Shown here: piece by piece, positions 34,912-43,016 of the stretch
Numbering within the stretch: position 1 is the stretch's first letter
How the letters are laid out: every line of letters starts with the position of its first letter
Origin: Myxococcales bacterium
GTDB lineage: Bacteria > Myxococcota > B64-G9
Reading direction: 5' to 3'
Length of the DNA stretch: 64,000 nucleotides
Assembly (NCBI GenBank): GCA_012798435.1
Contig: JAAZNF010000009.1
Coordinates: forward strand, 54,208 to 118,207
Translations under genes and position numbers: made by a program
Notes under the pieces: generated by a model
What the model saw: only the letters and a program-made list of their open reading frames with translations
What the model was told of the DNA's origin: nothing
Databases searched by the model: none

Positions 34912-36714
34912 TCAAATGGCGCGCGCACGATGGGCGAAGAGTTCTCCCGCCCGGACCAGGTGGAGGCCGGCGCGCGCGACGACCCCGGCGAGCAGGAAGC
35001 GCGCCGCGCATTCTTCATGGATGGCCGCGGCGACATAGGAAAGACGCGCCGCCTCTGGCGATGGCGCGGGGGCGAGGTCGGCCGGCAGGAAGACCTTTTC
35101 CCAGGCCAGGCTTTCTTCGACGAGCATGGCAGCACCCCGGAGATCCCCGGCGGCGGCGAGCCGGTCGGCCCGGGGCGCGGTGAAGAACAGGTGGGGCTGG
35201 GCCAGGTAGGCGGGGCGCGGCACGCGCATACGCTCGGCAGAAGGCAGGTTGACGGCGAGGAGCAGCGCGAGCAGCGCGCCCAGCGCGGCGACGAGGCAGC
35301 GCAGCCGTCCGGCCCGCGCCAGCCCGGCCAGCCACACCAGGGCGGCCGCGGCGAAGGGCACGAGCGCGGCGGTCATGGGGGCGCGGTAGCGCGAGCAGGG
35401 GTGCATGACCAGCATGGCCAGAAGGTGCACCAGCGCGAGCGCGAGCAGCGGCCAGAACCGGTGGATCCCGCGCCGAAAGAACACCGCCATCCCCAGGAGC
35501 GCGAGCGGCCCGAGCAGGCCGAACACGACCGGCAGGCGCAGGATGGGGGCGTAGGTGCGAAAGACGTAGAAGTCGGTGTTCACCGGGATCTCGTACCAGT
35601 GGAAACTGTAGGCGAGCTTGGCGACGAGCAGGCCGAGCCAGCGCAGGACGTTCGAGTGGGTGCCGACGGTGAGGCCCAGGGCGGGGAGGAAGCGGCCCTC
35701 GCTCTCCCACAGGATGCGCGCCAGGTGGGCCGGGCTGACGAAGAACCCCTCTCCCGCCGGCGCGTCGGCGGTGTTCGCCGCCACGAAGGTCACCGTACCC
35801 ACGCTGGCGAAAGCGAAGGGCGGTGCCCCCACCGCCACGTTGCGCGAGACGGCCGGCGCGAGCGCCAGGACGAAACCCAGGACGGCGGGGAGGAGCGCAC
35901 GGAGCAGCGCGCGCGGCTCTCTGCGGCGCCGGACGAGCAGCCAGGCCAGCATAGCGGCAAGCAGCAGGGCGAAGGTGCTCTTGAGCAAGACGGCCATTCC
36001 GCCGGCGACACCGCCCAGGGCCCACAGCCAGGGCCGCTCCCGCTCGAGGGCCAGCAGCCACAACCACACCAGAAGGAGCCCCCAGAAGACGATGACGCTG
36101 TCGCGAAGCAGCAGGCACTCGTAGTAGAAGACGGGGCCGCACAGCGCCGCCAGCACGCCCGCCACGGCGCCGCACAGCTCCCCGAACATGCGGCGCGCGA
36201 TCCCGAACACGAGCAGCACCGCCAGAACGCCCAGTACCATCTGCCATGCGAACACGAAGCGCGGGTCGGGGCCGAACAGCCGGTAGGTGAGCCCGACCAG
36301 GTAGGGGTATAGCGGCTCCTGGTGGAAGGTCGCGCCGCCGTACCAGCGGTCCCACAGCCGCCGGGCGGCGTCCTCCTCGGAGGCGGGCGGCGTATCGTCC
36401 GGTCCGGCGAGCGTGCGCAGGGCCTCGGGGCGCTGCCGAAAGAGCTCGCGCGCGACATCGAGGTGCCAGTCGAAGAACGGGTGGAGCGGCTCGCGTTGCA
36501 GAAGATCCCCGGCGGCGATGCGCTGTGCCCACTGGTGGAAGAAGCGCGTGTCCGCCTGTTCGAAGCGGTGCCAGTGGAGCCCCGGCCCGCCGGCGAGCTG
36601 GAGAAAGTACACAAGACGCACCAGCAGAGCGAGCGCGAACAGGCTGGCGATCACGAGGTGGCGGCGGGCGGCGAGCCAGGCCTCGACCCGCGCGAAAGGA
36701 GCGTCACCGGGCAT
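34912..36714 (-). CDS. GT-C (PMT/ArnT-like) glycosyltransferase family membrane protein
   Basis: About 600 residues from the ATG at 36714; in-frame ATG 36735 and GTG 36750 are alternatives. At least ten membrane helices are present (LVIASLFALALLVRLVYFL; MVLGVLAVLLVFGIA; YYECLLLRDSVIVFWGLLLV). The first outer loop has the acidic EQADTRFFHQWAQRI motif (residues about 52-66) expected of GT-C enzymes that use polyprenyl-phosphate sugars, and FHQEPLYPYLVGLTYRLFGP, shared with the dolichyl-phosphate-mannose transferase group. The C-terminal 80 residues look like a soluble TPR-type helix pair. Acceptor unknown. It precedes the BMC operon by 82 bp on the same strand but has no evident link to it. Confidence 0.78.
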   Translation of the reverse strand: MPGDAPFARVEAWLAARRHLVIASLFALALLVRLVYFLQLAGGPGLHWHRFEQADTRFFHQWAQRIAAGDLLQREPLHPFFDWHLDVARELFRQRPEALRTLAGPDDTPPASEEDAARRLWDRWYGGATFHQEPLYPYLVGLTYRLFGPDPRFVFAWQMVLGVLAVLLVFGIARRMFGELCGAVAGVLAALCGPVFYYECLLLRDSVIVFWGLLLVWLWLLALERERPWLWALGGVAGGMAVLLKSTFALLLAAMLAWLLVRRRREPRALLRALLPAVLGFVLALAPAVSRNVAVGAPPFAFASVGTVTFVAANTADAPAGEGFFVSPAHLARILWESEGRFLPALGLTVGTHSNVLRWLGLLVAKLAYSFHWYEIPVNTDFYVFRTYAPILRLPVVFGLLGPLALLGMAVFFRRGIHRFWPLLALALVHLLAMLVMHPCSRYRAPMTAALVPFAAAALVWLAGLARAGRLRCLVAALGALLALLLAVNLPSAERMRVPRPAYLAQPHLFFTAPRADRLAAAGDLRGAAMLVEESLAWEKVFLPADLAPAPSPEAARLSYVAAAIHEECAARFLLAGVVARAGLHLVRAGELFAHRARAI

Positions 36715-36804
36715 GGGGCGAATATAGCCTCCCATCCGGCGGATTGCCACGGCACCGGCCAGGTGCTACAGATCGTGCGGTCGAGATCGCTCAGGAGCCT
36801 GTGA

Positions 36805-38598
36805 ATGGGGCACGGTGCGGTTGGGTGGAAGCGGCTTTGGTGCACGGCGCTCGTCGCTGCGTGTTTCCTCGCCGCCTGTCGGGGCAACCTGCCGCCGGCC
36901 GAGAGCGAAATCTCGCCTTTCGAGGTGTTGTTTCCGCAAGAGCGTTTCCTCGAAATTCGCATCGAGATGGATGGCGCGGACTGGGTGCTCCTCAACGGGC
37001 AGAACCGCGACATCTGGGACCTCCTCGGCCAGGACTGCCTCAACCCGCGGCAGAGCCCGTTCACCTACTTTCCGGCGAACATCGAGGTCGACCCCGGCGA
37101 CGGCCGTCCGTCCCTCCGCCTCACGAAGGTCGGCATTCGCAAGAAGTGCTTCTTCGGGTCCTGCAACCAGGGGTTCGACTTCGAAAATCCGCTGGAAAAA
37201 CCCGCGCTCAAGATCAAGGCCGACCACTACGTCTCCGGCCAGCGCCTGTTGGGGATGCGCCACCTCACCCTGAACAACTGTCGCCAGGATCCCTCGTACA
37301 TCCGGCAGTGCCTGGGGTACTTGCTTTTCGAGCGCGCCGGGGTGCCGAGCCCGCGTTGCGCCTTCGCCCACGTGACGGTGTCCGTCGACGGGCGCGAGGC
37401 CGACCTCGGCGTGTACGCGCACGTGCAGGCGGTGCAGAAGGAGTTTTTGGCGCAGCGGTTCTTGCACACGCACGGAAATCTCTACGAGGGCGCGGTGTCG
37501 GACTTTCGCCCGGCGTTCGTCGAGACCTTCGTGCAGAAGACCAACCGGCGCCGCGCCGACCGCTCGGATCTCGACCGGGTGGTGGAGGCGCTGGAGAAGC
37601 CCGACTCGGAGCTGCTGCCCGCGCTCGAGCCGCTGATCGCGCTGGACGAGTTTGTGAGCTTCTGGGCCATGGAGGTGCTACTCGGCCACTGGGACGGCTA
37701 CAACAGCAACCGCAACAACTTCTACCTGTACCACGACCCGTTCGACGGGCGTTTCCACTTCATCCCCTGGGGGATCGACGCCATCCTCGTGGACGAGCCA
37801 ACGCGGAGGGAGCAAGGCAAACCCGAGACGGTCCTGGCAGAGAGCCTGCTGGGCCGGAGGCTCTACCTGCACCCCGAGGGCCAGCGGGCCTACCTCGAGC
37901 GGTTGCGCGCGCTGCTCGATTCGGTGTTCGTGGAGCCCGCGGTCGTCTCGGTCATCGATCGCTTTGAAGCGATGCTGAGGCCGGTGGCCGATCCGGCGGG
38001 GACGGGGGAGTTCTCGGCCCGGGTGAACGAGGTGCGCTCCTGGGTCCAGGCCCGGCGCGGCGTGCTCGAGGCCGAGCTCTCGCAGGGGCCGGCCCGGTGG
38101 GATTTTCCGCTGAGCGGCCCGCCGTGCTTCAACGAGCTTGGCGAGCTTTCGGGTTCTTTCGAGACCACCTACGGGACGTTGGGGGCGCCGGATCCGTTCC
38201 AGACAGGGACCGGGAGCCTCACCGGCCGCTACCGCGGGCAGCTCTTCGATACAGTGCTCACAGGCTCGATGGCGGGCCTGGATCCGAACCCGGACCTCCC
38301 GCCCGAGCGGAGGGCGGTGCTGGTCGAGATCGCGGCCTGGCAGCGCGACAACACGGCGCTGGTCGCGCTCATATCGATCCCGCCGTGGGCGTTCGTGCCC
38401 GGGATCGACCTGGATCTTGGGTTTTGGAGCGCGGTTGGAATTCTTTACAAATACGACCCCTCCCAGCCGCCGGGATCCGAAGTCAGTATGCTCGGGATAT
38501 TGATGAACGGCACGCTGCACCTCGACTCGGCTTCCATGATCTCGGGAGAGGCGGTGAGGGGCCACCTGGCTTCGAAGATCTTCGAGACCGCCAACTAA
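36805..38598 (+). CDS. CotH-family lipoprotein, copy 1
   Basis: A 597-residue protein with a lipoprotein signal (LVAACFLAAC, Cys at about 25). The CotH kinase-like core includes LRLTKVGIRKKCFFGSC (about 98-114), KPALKIKADHY (Lys in the VAIK-like strand, about 131-141), LLGMRHLTLNNCRQDPSYIR (about 149-168), FVSFWAMEVLLGHWDGY (about 280-296) with the catalytic-type Asp, and NNFYLYHDPFDGRFHFIPWGID (about 300-320), the metal-binding segment. CotH proteins are atypical secreted protein kinases of spore coats and surface assemblies. The last 150 residues are a separate beta domain. It is divergent from the GT-C gene and followed by a second CotH gene. Confidence 0.88.
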   Translation: MGHGAVGWKRLWCTALVAACFLAACRGNLPPAESEISPFEVLFPQERFLEIRIEMDGADWVLLNGQNRDIWDLLGQDCLNPRQSPFTYFPANIEVDPGDGRPSLRLTKVGIRKKCFFGSCNQGFDFENPLEKPALKIKADHYVSGQRLLGMRHLTLNNCRQDPSYIRQCLGYLLFERAGVPSPRCAFAHVTVSVDGREADLGVYAHVQAVQKEFLAQRFLHTHGNLYEGAVSDFRPAFVETFVQKTNRRRADRSDLDRVVEALEKPDSELLPALEPLIALDEFVSFWAMEVLLGHWDGYNSNRNNFYLYHDPFDGRFHFIPWGIDAILVDEPTRREQGKPETVLAESLLGRRLYLHPEGQRAYLERLRALLDSVFVEPAVVSVIDRFEAMLRPVADPAGTGEFSARVNEVRSWVQARRGVLEAELSQGPARWDFPLSGPPCFNELGELSGSFETTYGTLGAPDPFQTGTGSLTGRYRGQLFDTVLTGSMAGLDPNPDLPPERRAVLVEIAAWQRDNTALVALISIPPWAFVPGIDLDLGFWSAVGILYKYDPSQPPGSEVSMLGILMNGTLHLDSASMISGEAVRGHLASKIFETAN

Positions 38599-38650
38599 TG
38601 GATTTGCATATAACACCATGAAAACAAAAAACAATATATTAAATTCCACA

Positions 38651-38696
38651 GGTGCCAGGCACCCCGGATTCACCGGATTCCACGGGGACAGGCCCC
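38651..38696 (+). repeat. Palindrome plus dispersed repeat before the second CotH gene
   Basis: GGTGCCAGGCACC (38651-38663) is a palindrome with 6-bp arms around a single A. GGGGACAGGCCCC follows at 38684-38696. Both sit in an AT-rich gap between the CotH genes and would be translated if an upstream ATG at 38618 were used, which argues for the start at 38729. Confidence 0.85.
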
Positions 38697-38728
38697 AGGA
38701 TAAGCCATTGATTAATAAAGAAAGACGC

Positions 38729-40540
38729 ATGAAATTCGGCGGCCTTGGCGGGTGCCTTTGTGGATTTTATTGTTTTATTTCTGCATGTTGCGCGATTTTT
38801 ATCGGTTGCGCGCCGGCGGGTGACATGCCCCCGGAATTTGACCGGGTATTCGATTCGAACCGGATCGCGACCTGGGAGATCGACTTTTCCATGGATGACT
38901 GGCGGCGGCTGTGGACGTTTTCTGAAGAGCCTGTCCCGGTTGCGCTGGCGGTGGACGGCCAGCCGGTGGAAGGCGCGGCCGCGAGGCTCTCCGGTTCCGT
39001 GTCCAACGCCAAGACCTCGCTCGTGCTGCGCTTGGGCGAAGAGGTCCGCGGCCAGGGATTTTTTGGCGTTCGCCGGGTGTACCTGCACCGGCCCGGTGAC
39101 GACCCATCGCTCATCCGAGAGGTGCTCGCGCTTTTACTGATGCGCGAGGCGGGGATCCCGGCGCCCCGCGCCAGCCTGGTGTGGGTGGTGAAGAACGGCC
39201 TGCCCTGGGGCATCTTCACTCTCGTCGAGGCGGTGAACGGCGCCTTCCTGGAAGACCGCTTCGGGGACAGCAGCGGAAACCTCTATCGGCTCGAGCGGGT
39301 GTTCGAGGACGAGCGCGACCCGCAACCCACGCTGGAAGACCTGGGAGACGACCCGGCCGCCTACCTCACCACGCCGCCCATCTACGAGCTGCGCACCAAC
39401 GAAGAAGACCTGCGCGGGCGGGAGCTCGCCGACCTTGTCGATTTCATTCGCGAATTCTCCCGGACACCGCAGGAGGAACTTGCGGCCTGGCTGTCGGATC
39501 AGCTCGACCTCGACGGGTGGCTGCGGCTGCTCGCGGCCCTGACCTGGCTTTCCGACCTGGATTCCTATCCCGGACTCGGCGGGAACCTCTTTTTATATCG
39601 CTGGCCGGGCACCGGCGCCGAACGCCCGGGCCGGCGTGTCGCGTTCGTCCCCTGGGACCTGCGCGCGGCGTTCGGGTTGTTCGAGCCGCTCGATTGCGAT
39701 CCGTCGGACGGGGACTGTCTCGATCTCGCCGGGCACCGCGCCTGCCGGGACGTCACCGCCGACGATCTCCTCGCCTGGCCTGCCGGCTCGCCCACCTGCG
39801 GAAAGTTCCGGCCGCTCGTCGATCGGCTGCTCGAGCTGCCTGCCGTGCGCGCGCGGTATCTCGTCCATCTTTCCGAGCTGATGACCGGGCCTTTTTCGGG
39901 CACGCATGTCGAGGAGGAGGCGCGTCGGCTGTACCGGATGCTCGAGCCGTTCGTCGTGCTCGATCCTTCTCTGGAGTACGCCCTCGACCAGTGGCGAGCC
40001 GCCCTGGACGAGGACATTCCGCTATCGCCTCCTGCGGAGGACGTGAGCCAGCGCAAGGACGATTCGCCCCGTTGCCAGAACGGCCTCGACGACGACGGCG
40101 ACGGGCTCGTCGATGCGGCCGACCCCGGCTGCGAAAGCGCACTCGACGGCGACGAGTCGGGTTCGCAACCGACCGGTTGCAGCGACGGCGCTGACAACGA
40201 TCGTGATGGCTGGCGCGACGGAGCCGATCCGGACTGCATCGCTGGACGGGAAGAGTCCGGCACGGGCGCGACCGCTTGCAACGACGGCCTCGACAACGAC
40301 CGGGACCGGGACTGGGACGGCGAGGATCCCGGCTGCGACAGCGCCTCCGACCCGACCGAGCACTCCGGCGCCCGTTCGTGCCGGGACGGCCTCGACAACG
40401 ACCAGGACGGCTGGTCCGACGGGGCCGACCCGGATTGCTGGCAGGCGAAGGACCCGCGCACCTTCGTCCCGGGGCTCGTCCGTTTCGCGCTCGAACGCGA
40501 GCGGCGCTTGCGGGCCGAGCTGGAAGGGGCAGGGGAGTGA
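38729..40540 (+). CDS. CotH-family lipoprotein, copy 2, with C-terminal Asp-rich repeats
   Basis: A 603-residue protein starting at the ATG at 38729, giving a lipoprotein signal (FISACCAIFIGC, Cys at about 28); an upstream ATG would translate repeat DNA. CotH-like motifs: TSLVLRLGEEVRGQGFFGVR, VYLHRPGDDPSLIREVLAL, WGIFTLVEAVNGAFLEDRFG, GNLYRL, and GNLFLYRW ... RVAFVPWDLRAAFG for the catalytic/metal region. The last 150 residues hold four units of the type CxDGxDNDxDGxxDxxDPxC, typical of calcium-binding metal-loop repeats that span the envelope in Myxococcota. The two CotH genes are diverged and probably arose by old duplication. Confidence 0.85.
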   Translation: MKFGGLGGCLCGFYCFISACCAIFIGCAPAGDMPPEFDRVFDSNRIATWEIDFSMDDWRRLWTFSEEPVPVALAVDGQPVEGAAARLSGSVSNAKTSLVLRLGEEVRGQGFFGVRRVYLHRPGDDPSLIREVLALLLMREAGIPAPRASLVWVVKNGLPWGIFTLVEAVNGAFLEDRFGDSSGNLYRLERVFEDERDPQPTLEDLGDDPAAYLTTPPIYELRTNEEDLRGRELADLVDFIREFSRTPQEELAAWLSDQLDLDGWLRLLAALTWLSDLDSYPGLGGNLFLYRWPGTGAERPGRRVAFVPWDLRAAFGLFEPLDCDPSDGDCLDLAGHRACRDVTADDLLAWPAGSPTCGKFRPLVDRLLELPAVRARYLVHLSELMTGPFSGTHVEEEARRLYRMLEPFVVLDPSLEYALDQWRAALDEDIPLSPPAEDVSQRKDDSPRCQNGLDDDGDGLVDAADPGCESALDGDESGSQPTGCSDGADNDRDGWRDGADPDCIAGREESGTGATACNDGLDNDRDRDWDGEDPGCDSASDPTEHSGARSCRDGLDNDQDGWSDGADPDCWQAKDPRTFVPGLVRFALERERRLRAELEGAGE

Positions 40541-40545
40541 CACGC

Positions 40546-41358
40546 ATGGATGAGGCGAAGGTCGAGAAAGCCCTGCGCGTCGCCCGGGAGGCCGCCCGGC
40601 GCGCGGGAGAGATCCAGCGGCAGCGTCTGCGCCAGGGCCACCGGGTCGAGCACAAGGGCACCTTCAACCTGGTCACCGAGGTGGACCGGTTGTGCGAGGA
40701 GGCCATCCTGGAGATCCTGCGCGCCGAGTTTCCCGGAGTGCCGGTGCTGGCCGAGGAGAGCCGGCCGGACACGCGCGCGGAAGGCCCGTTGTGGGTCGTC
40801 GATCCGCTCGACGGCACCACCAACTATGCCCACGGCTATCCCATGTTCTGTTGCGCCATCGCGCTCGTGGAAGGCGGCCGGCCGCTCGCCGGCGCGGTGT
40901 ACGAGCCGCTGCGCGACGAGATGTTCAGCGCGCGGCGCGGGGGCGGTGCCACCCTCAACGGCGCGCCCATCCGGGTGAGCCGCACCGCCGAGCTTTCCAA
41001 TGCGCTCCTGGCCACCGGGTTTCCATACGATCGGCACCAGCAGCCCGAAACCAACCTGGACCGCTTCTGCGCGCTCACCCTGCTCACGCGCGGGGTGCGG
41101 CGGGGCGGCTCGGCGGCCATGGACTTGTGTCTGACGGCCTGCGGGCGGCTCGACGGCTACTGGGAGATCCGCCTGCGGCCCTGGGACGTCACCGCCGGCG
41201 CCTTGATCGTGGAAGAGGCGGGCGGGCGTGTCACGGACGTGGCGGGGCGGCCGTACGATTACAGCGGCGCCTCCACCCTGGCTACGAACGGCCTGTTGCA
41301 CGAGATATTGCTGGCCGCTCTGGCGCAGCCCGCCCCGCACGGGCGGTGCTTCGGCTGA
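40546..41358 (+). CDS. Inositol monophosphatase family protein
   Basis: A 270-residue enzyme of normal IMPase length. The three metal motifs are present: VLAEESRPD (Glu, about 66-74), WVVDPLDGTTNYAHGYP (about 85-101, the DPxDGT signature) and LRPWDVTAGALIVEEAGG (about 209-226, the WDxxAG signature). HKGTFNLVTEVDRLCEEAI provides the first Asp. It hydrolyses inositol phosphates or a related sugar monophosphate with Mg; some relatives act on NADP or PAP. It starts 5 bp after the CotH gene, so may be co-transcribed with it, without an obvious functional link. Confidence 0.93.
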   Translation: MDEAKVEKALRVAREAARRAGEIQRQRLRQGHRVEHKGTFNLVTEVDRLCEEAILEILRAEFPGVPVLAEESRPDTRAEGPLWVVDPLDGTTNYAHGYPMFCCAIALVEGGRPLAGAVYEPLRDEMFSARRGGGATLNGAPIRVSRTAELSNALLATGFPYDRHQQPETNLDRFCALTLLTRGVRRGGSAAMDLCLTACGRLDGYWEIRLRPWDVTAGALIVEEAGGRVTDVAGRPYDYSGASTLATNGLLHEILLAALAQPAPHGRCFG

Positions 41359-41582
41359 GGGAAAGCGGCCGCGCGAACGGTTGCACCAAACGCAACTTCC
41401 CGCGCCAGCTCTATCGGCATGGCGGAAAGTCGCTCACAGAACGTACATTCGCCTGGTCGCGCTGGCTCTTGCCGCTCCGGCTTCGTCCCCCTGGAGCCGG
41501 CTGTTGCCTGTGGCCGCAGGTTTTTGTTGCAGTGGAAGGCCGTCGTGCGTTAAAGGTGAAAACGTATGTATTGGAGGACGCT
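41359..41582. other. Intergenic leader upstream of the selenium cassette
   Basis: No gene is supported in the first 220 bp of this 374-bp gap. The sequence turns less GC-rich from about 41515 (runs such as GTTTTTGTTGC, AAAGGTGAAAACG) just before the UGA-containing small frame at 41583. A promoter for the downstream operon is expected here, but no confident -35/-10 pair is claimed. Confidence 0.5.
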
Positions 41583-41681
41583 GTGAAGGAATTGTGGAAG
41601 AAGTGCAACTGACGCGCTTTCCGGGAGGCAGGTCTGCCTCCGAGGAAGGCGCGCCCCCACCCTGAGCGCCCGCCCGCCTGA
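41583..41681 (+). CDS. Probable small selenoprotein with in-frame UGA (Sec), 32 residues
   Basis: A GTG at 41583 preceded by GGAGG at a 5-bp spacing opens VKELWKKCN, then TGA at 41610-41612, then RAFREAGLPPRKAR and a Pro/Arg tail to TGA at 41679-41681. Conventional translation stops after nine residues. The first TGA is followed at once by a hairpin that matches the E. coli fdhF SECIS (see 41613-41653), so the TGA can be read as selenocysteine, giving Cys-Asn-Sec, a plausible redox pair. An in-frame GTG at 41556 would add nine residues (VKTYVLEDA) but lacks a ribosome site. The genes that follow make and handle selenophosphate. Alternatively the element is a SelB-responsive leader like that of E. 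coli selAB. Confidence 0.6.
41613..41653 (+). promoter_or_regulatory. Bacterial SECIS-like hairpin directly after the UGA
   Basis: Starting with the base after TGA, ten base pairs form (CGCGCTTTCC with GGAAGGCGCG, one G-U), then a one-by-two internal loop, then seven pairs (GGAGGCA / TGCCTCC region) closed by the loop GGTC at 41631-41634. The apical sequence GCAGGTCTGC is the same as that of the fdhF SECIS as I recall it, and the 18 nucleotides between UGA and the GGUC loop are the same number. SelB reads this loop to deliver Sec-tRNA. Chance occurrence of loop identity, spacing and a 17-bp stem together is very unlikely. Confidence 0.8.
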
Positions 41682-41732
41682 GCGCCTCGCGCCGCGGGCG
41701 GAGGCGATCCGTTCGCGGACAGGAGGCGCACG

Positions 41733-43013
41733 ATGGCGACCGATTACCGACCGATGTGGAAGGAGCTGGGCCTCGATCTCGAGGCGCACGACGCGCTGCT
41801 CGGCGTCTTGGGACCGCTGTACCAGCAGACGTTCATGTCCCAGCCGGACCGGCCCGAGGGCATGAAGTACTTCGACTTCGTGATGAGCGAGGTCCATGGG
41901 CTGCGCATCCAGGAGCTGGTGGAGGCCAAGAAGGCCGGCCGCAAGGTGGTGGGGGCGTTCTGCACCTTCGTGCCCGAGGAGATCGTGCTGGCCCTGGATG
42001 GCATCCTGGTCGGCTTGTGCGCCGGGGCGGAGTTCGCCACCGCCGAGGCCGAGAAGCTCTTGCCGCGCAACATGTGCGCGCTGATCAAGGGGGCCTTCGG
42101 CTTCGCGCTGGCGCGGGTGTGCCCCTACCTTCTGGCCAGCGACGTCATCGTGGGCGAGAACACCTGTGACGGCAAGAAGAAGAGCTACGAGATCTTCAAG
42201 GACCTCGTGGCGCGCTTGTACACCATGGACCTTCCCCAGACGAAGAGCGCCGAGGGCCGGGCCCTGCTGCGCGCAGAATTCTCGCGCTTCGCCTCGTTTC
42301 TCGAGAAACTGACCGGCAAGAAGCTCACCGCCGCCGCGCTGAAGAAGGGCATCGCCGCCGTGAACGCCAAGCGCGCGGTCATGCACCGGCTGGCGAAACT
42401 GCGCGCCGCCGACCCGGCGCCGATCTCGGGCCTGGACGGGCTGCTCGTCAACCAGGTGTACTTCTACGACGATCCCGCCCGCTTCACCGCCTCGGTGGCC
42501 AAGATCTGCGACGAACTCGAGGCGCGCATCGAGCGCAAGGCCGGGGTGGCCCCCCTGGGCACGCCGCGCATCCTGGTCTCGGGCTGTCCCATGGCGGTGC
42601 CGAACTGGAAGCTTCCCGCCATCGTGGAGCGCGCCGGCGCCGTCATCGTGGGCGAGGAGTCGTGCGTGGGCGAGCGCGGCACCCAGGCGCTCACCGCGGA
42701 TAGCGGGCCCACCAAGGACCAGCTCCTCGACGCCATCGTGGAGCGCTACCTCAAGATCGACTGCGCCATCTTCACCCCCAACGAGTCGCGCCTCGAGCAC
42801 ATCCTCTCCATGGCGCGCTCGCTGAGGGCCGACGGGGTGATCCACTACGGGTTGCAATTCTGCTCGCCCTACCAGATCGAGGCCGGGCCGGTGGAGAAGC
42901 GGCTGGAGAAGGAGGGCCTGCCGACGCTGCGCATCGACACCGACTACGGGCAGGAGGACGTGGGCCAGATCCGCACCCGGGTCGAGGCCTTCGTCGAGCG
43001 CCTGCGTGGGTAG
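41733..43013 (+). CDS. yjiM: Double-cubane-cluster reductase (YjiM/2-hydroxyacyl-CoA dehydratase family)
   Basis: A 426-residue protein with AGGAGG before the ATG. It belongs to the HgdB/BadD/YjiM superfamily: VVGAFCTFVPEEIVLA (about 70-85), RVCPYLLASDVIVGENTCDGKKK (near 128-150), VSGCPMAVPNWKLP (about 286-299), GEESCVGERG and HYGLQFCSPYQIE. The conserved cysteines would hold a [8Fe-9S] double-cubane cluster that, after ATP-driven electron injection, reduces small unactivated molecules. The next gene encodes the cognate ATPase. Together with SelD and YedF downstream, a role in reductive sulfur or selenium chemistry is often proposed but not proven. Confidence 0.88.
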   Translation: MATDYRPMWKELGLDLEAHDALLGVLGPLYQQTFMSQPDRPEGMKYFDFVMSEVHGLRIQELVEAKKAGRKVVGAFCTFVPEEIVLALDGILVGLCAGAEFATAEAEKLLPRNMCALIKGAFGFALARVCPYLLASDVIVGENTCDGKKKSYEIFKDLVARLYTMDLPQTKSAEGRALLRAEFSRFASFLEKLTGKKLTAAALKKGIAAVNAKRAVMHRLAKLRAADPAPISGLDGLLVNQVYFYDDPARFTASVAKICDELEARIERKAGVAPLGTPRILVSGCPMAVPNWKLPAIVERAGAVIVGEESCVGERGTQALTADSGPTKDQLLDAIVERYLKIDCAIFTPNESRLEHILSMARSLRADGVIHYGLQFCSPYQIEAGPVEKRLEKEGLPTLRIDTDYGQEDVGQIRTRVEAFVERLRG

Positions 43014-43016
43014 CGC

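Noticed and set aside
31269..35183. A plus-strand open frame of about 1300 codons across the BMC operon
   Set aside because: It is antisense to twelve well-supported minus-strand genes, is His/Arg/Gly-rich low-complexity sequence and results from the codon bias of a GC-rich genome.
38618..38728. Upstream ATG start for the second CotH protein
   Set aside because: It would translate the palindrome and a dispersed repeat and place the lipoprotein signal 37 residues inside the protein.
41359..41582. A tRNA-Sec (selC) gene near the SECIS element
   Set aside because: No 90-100 base cloverleaf, TCA anticodon arm or T-arm consensus could be found in this gap.
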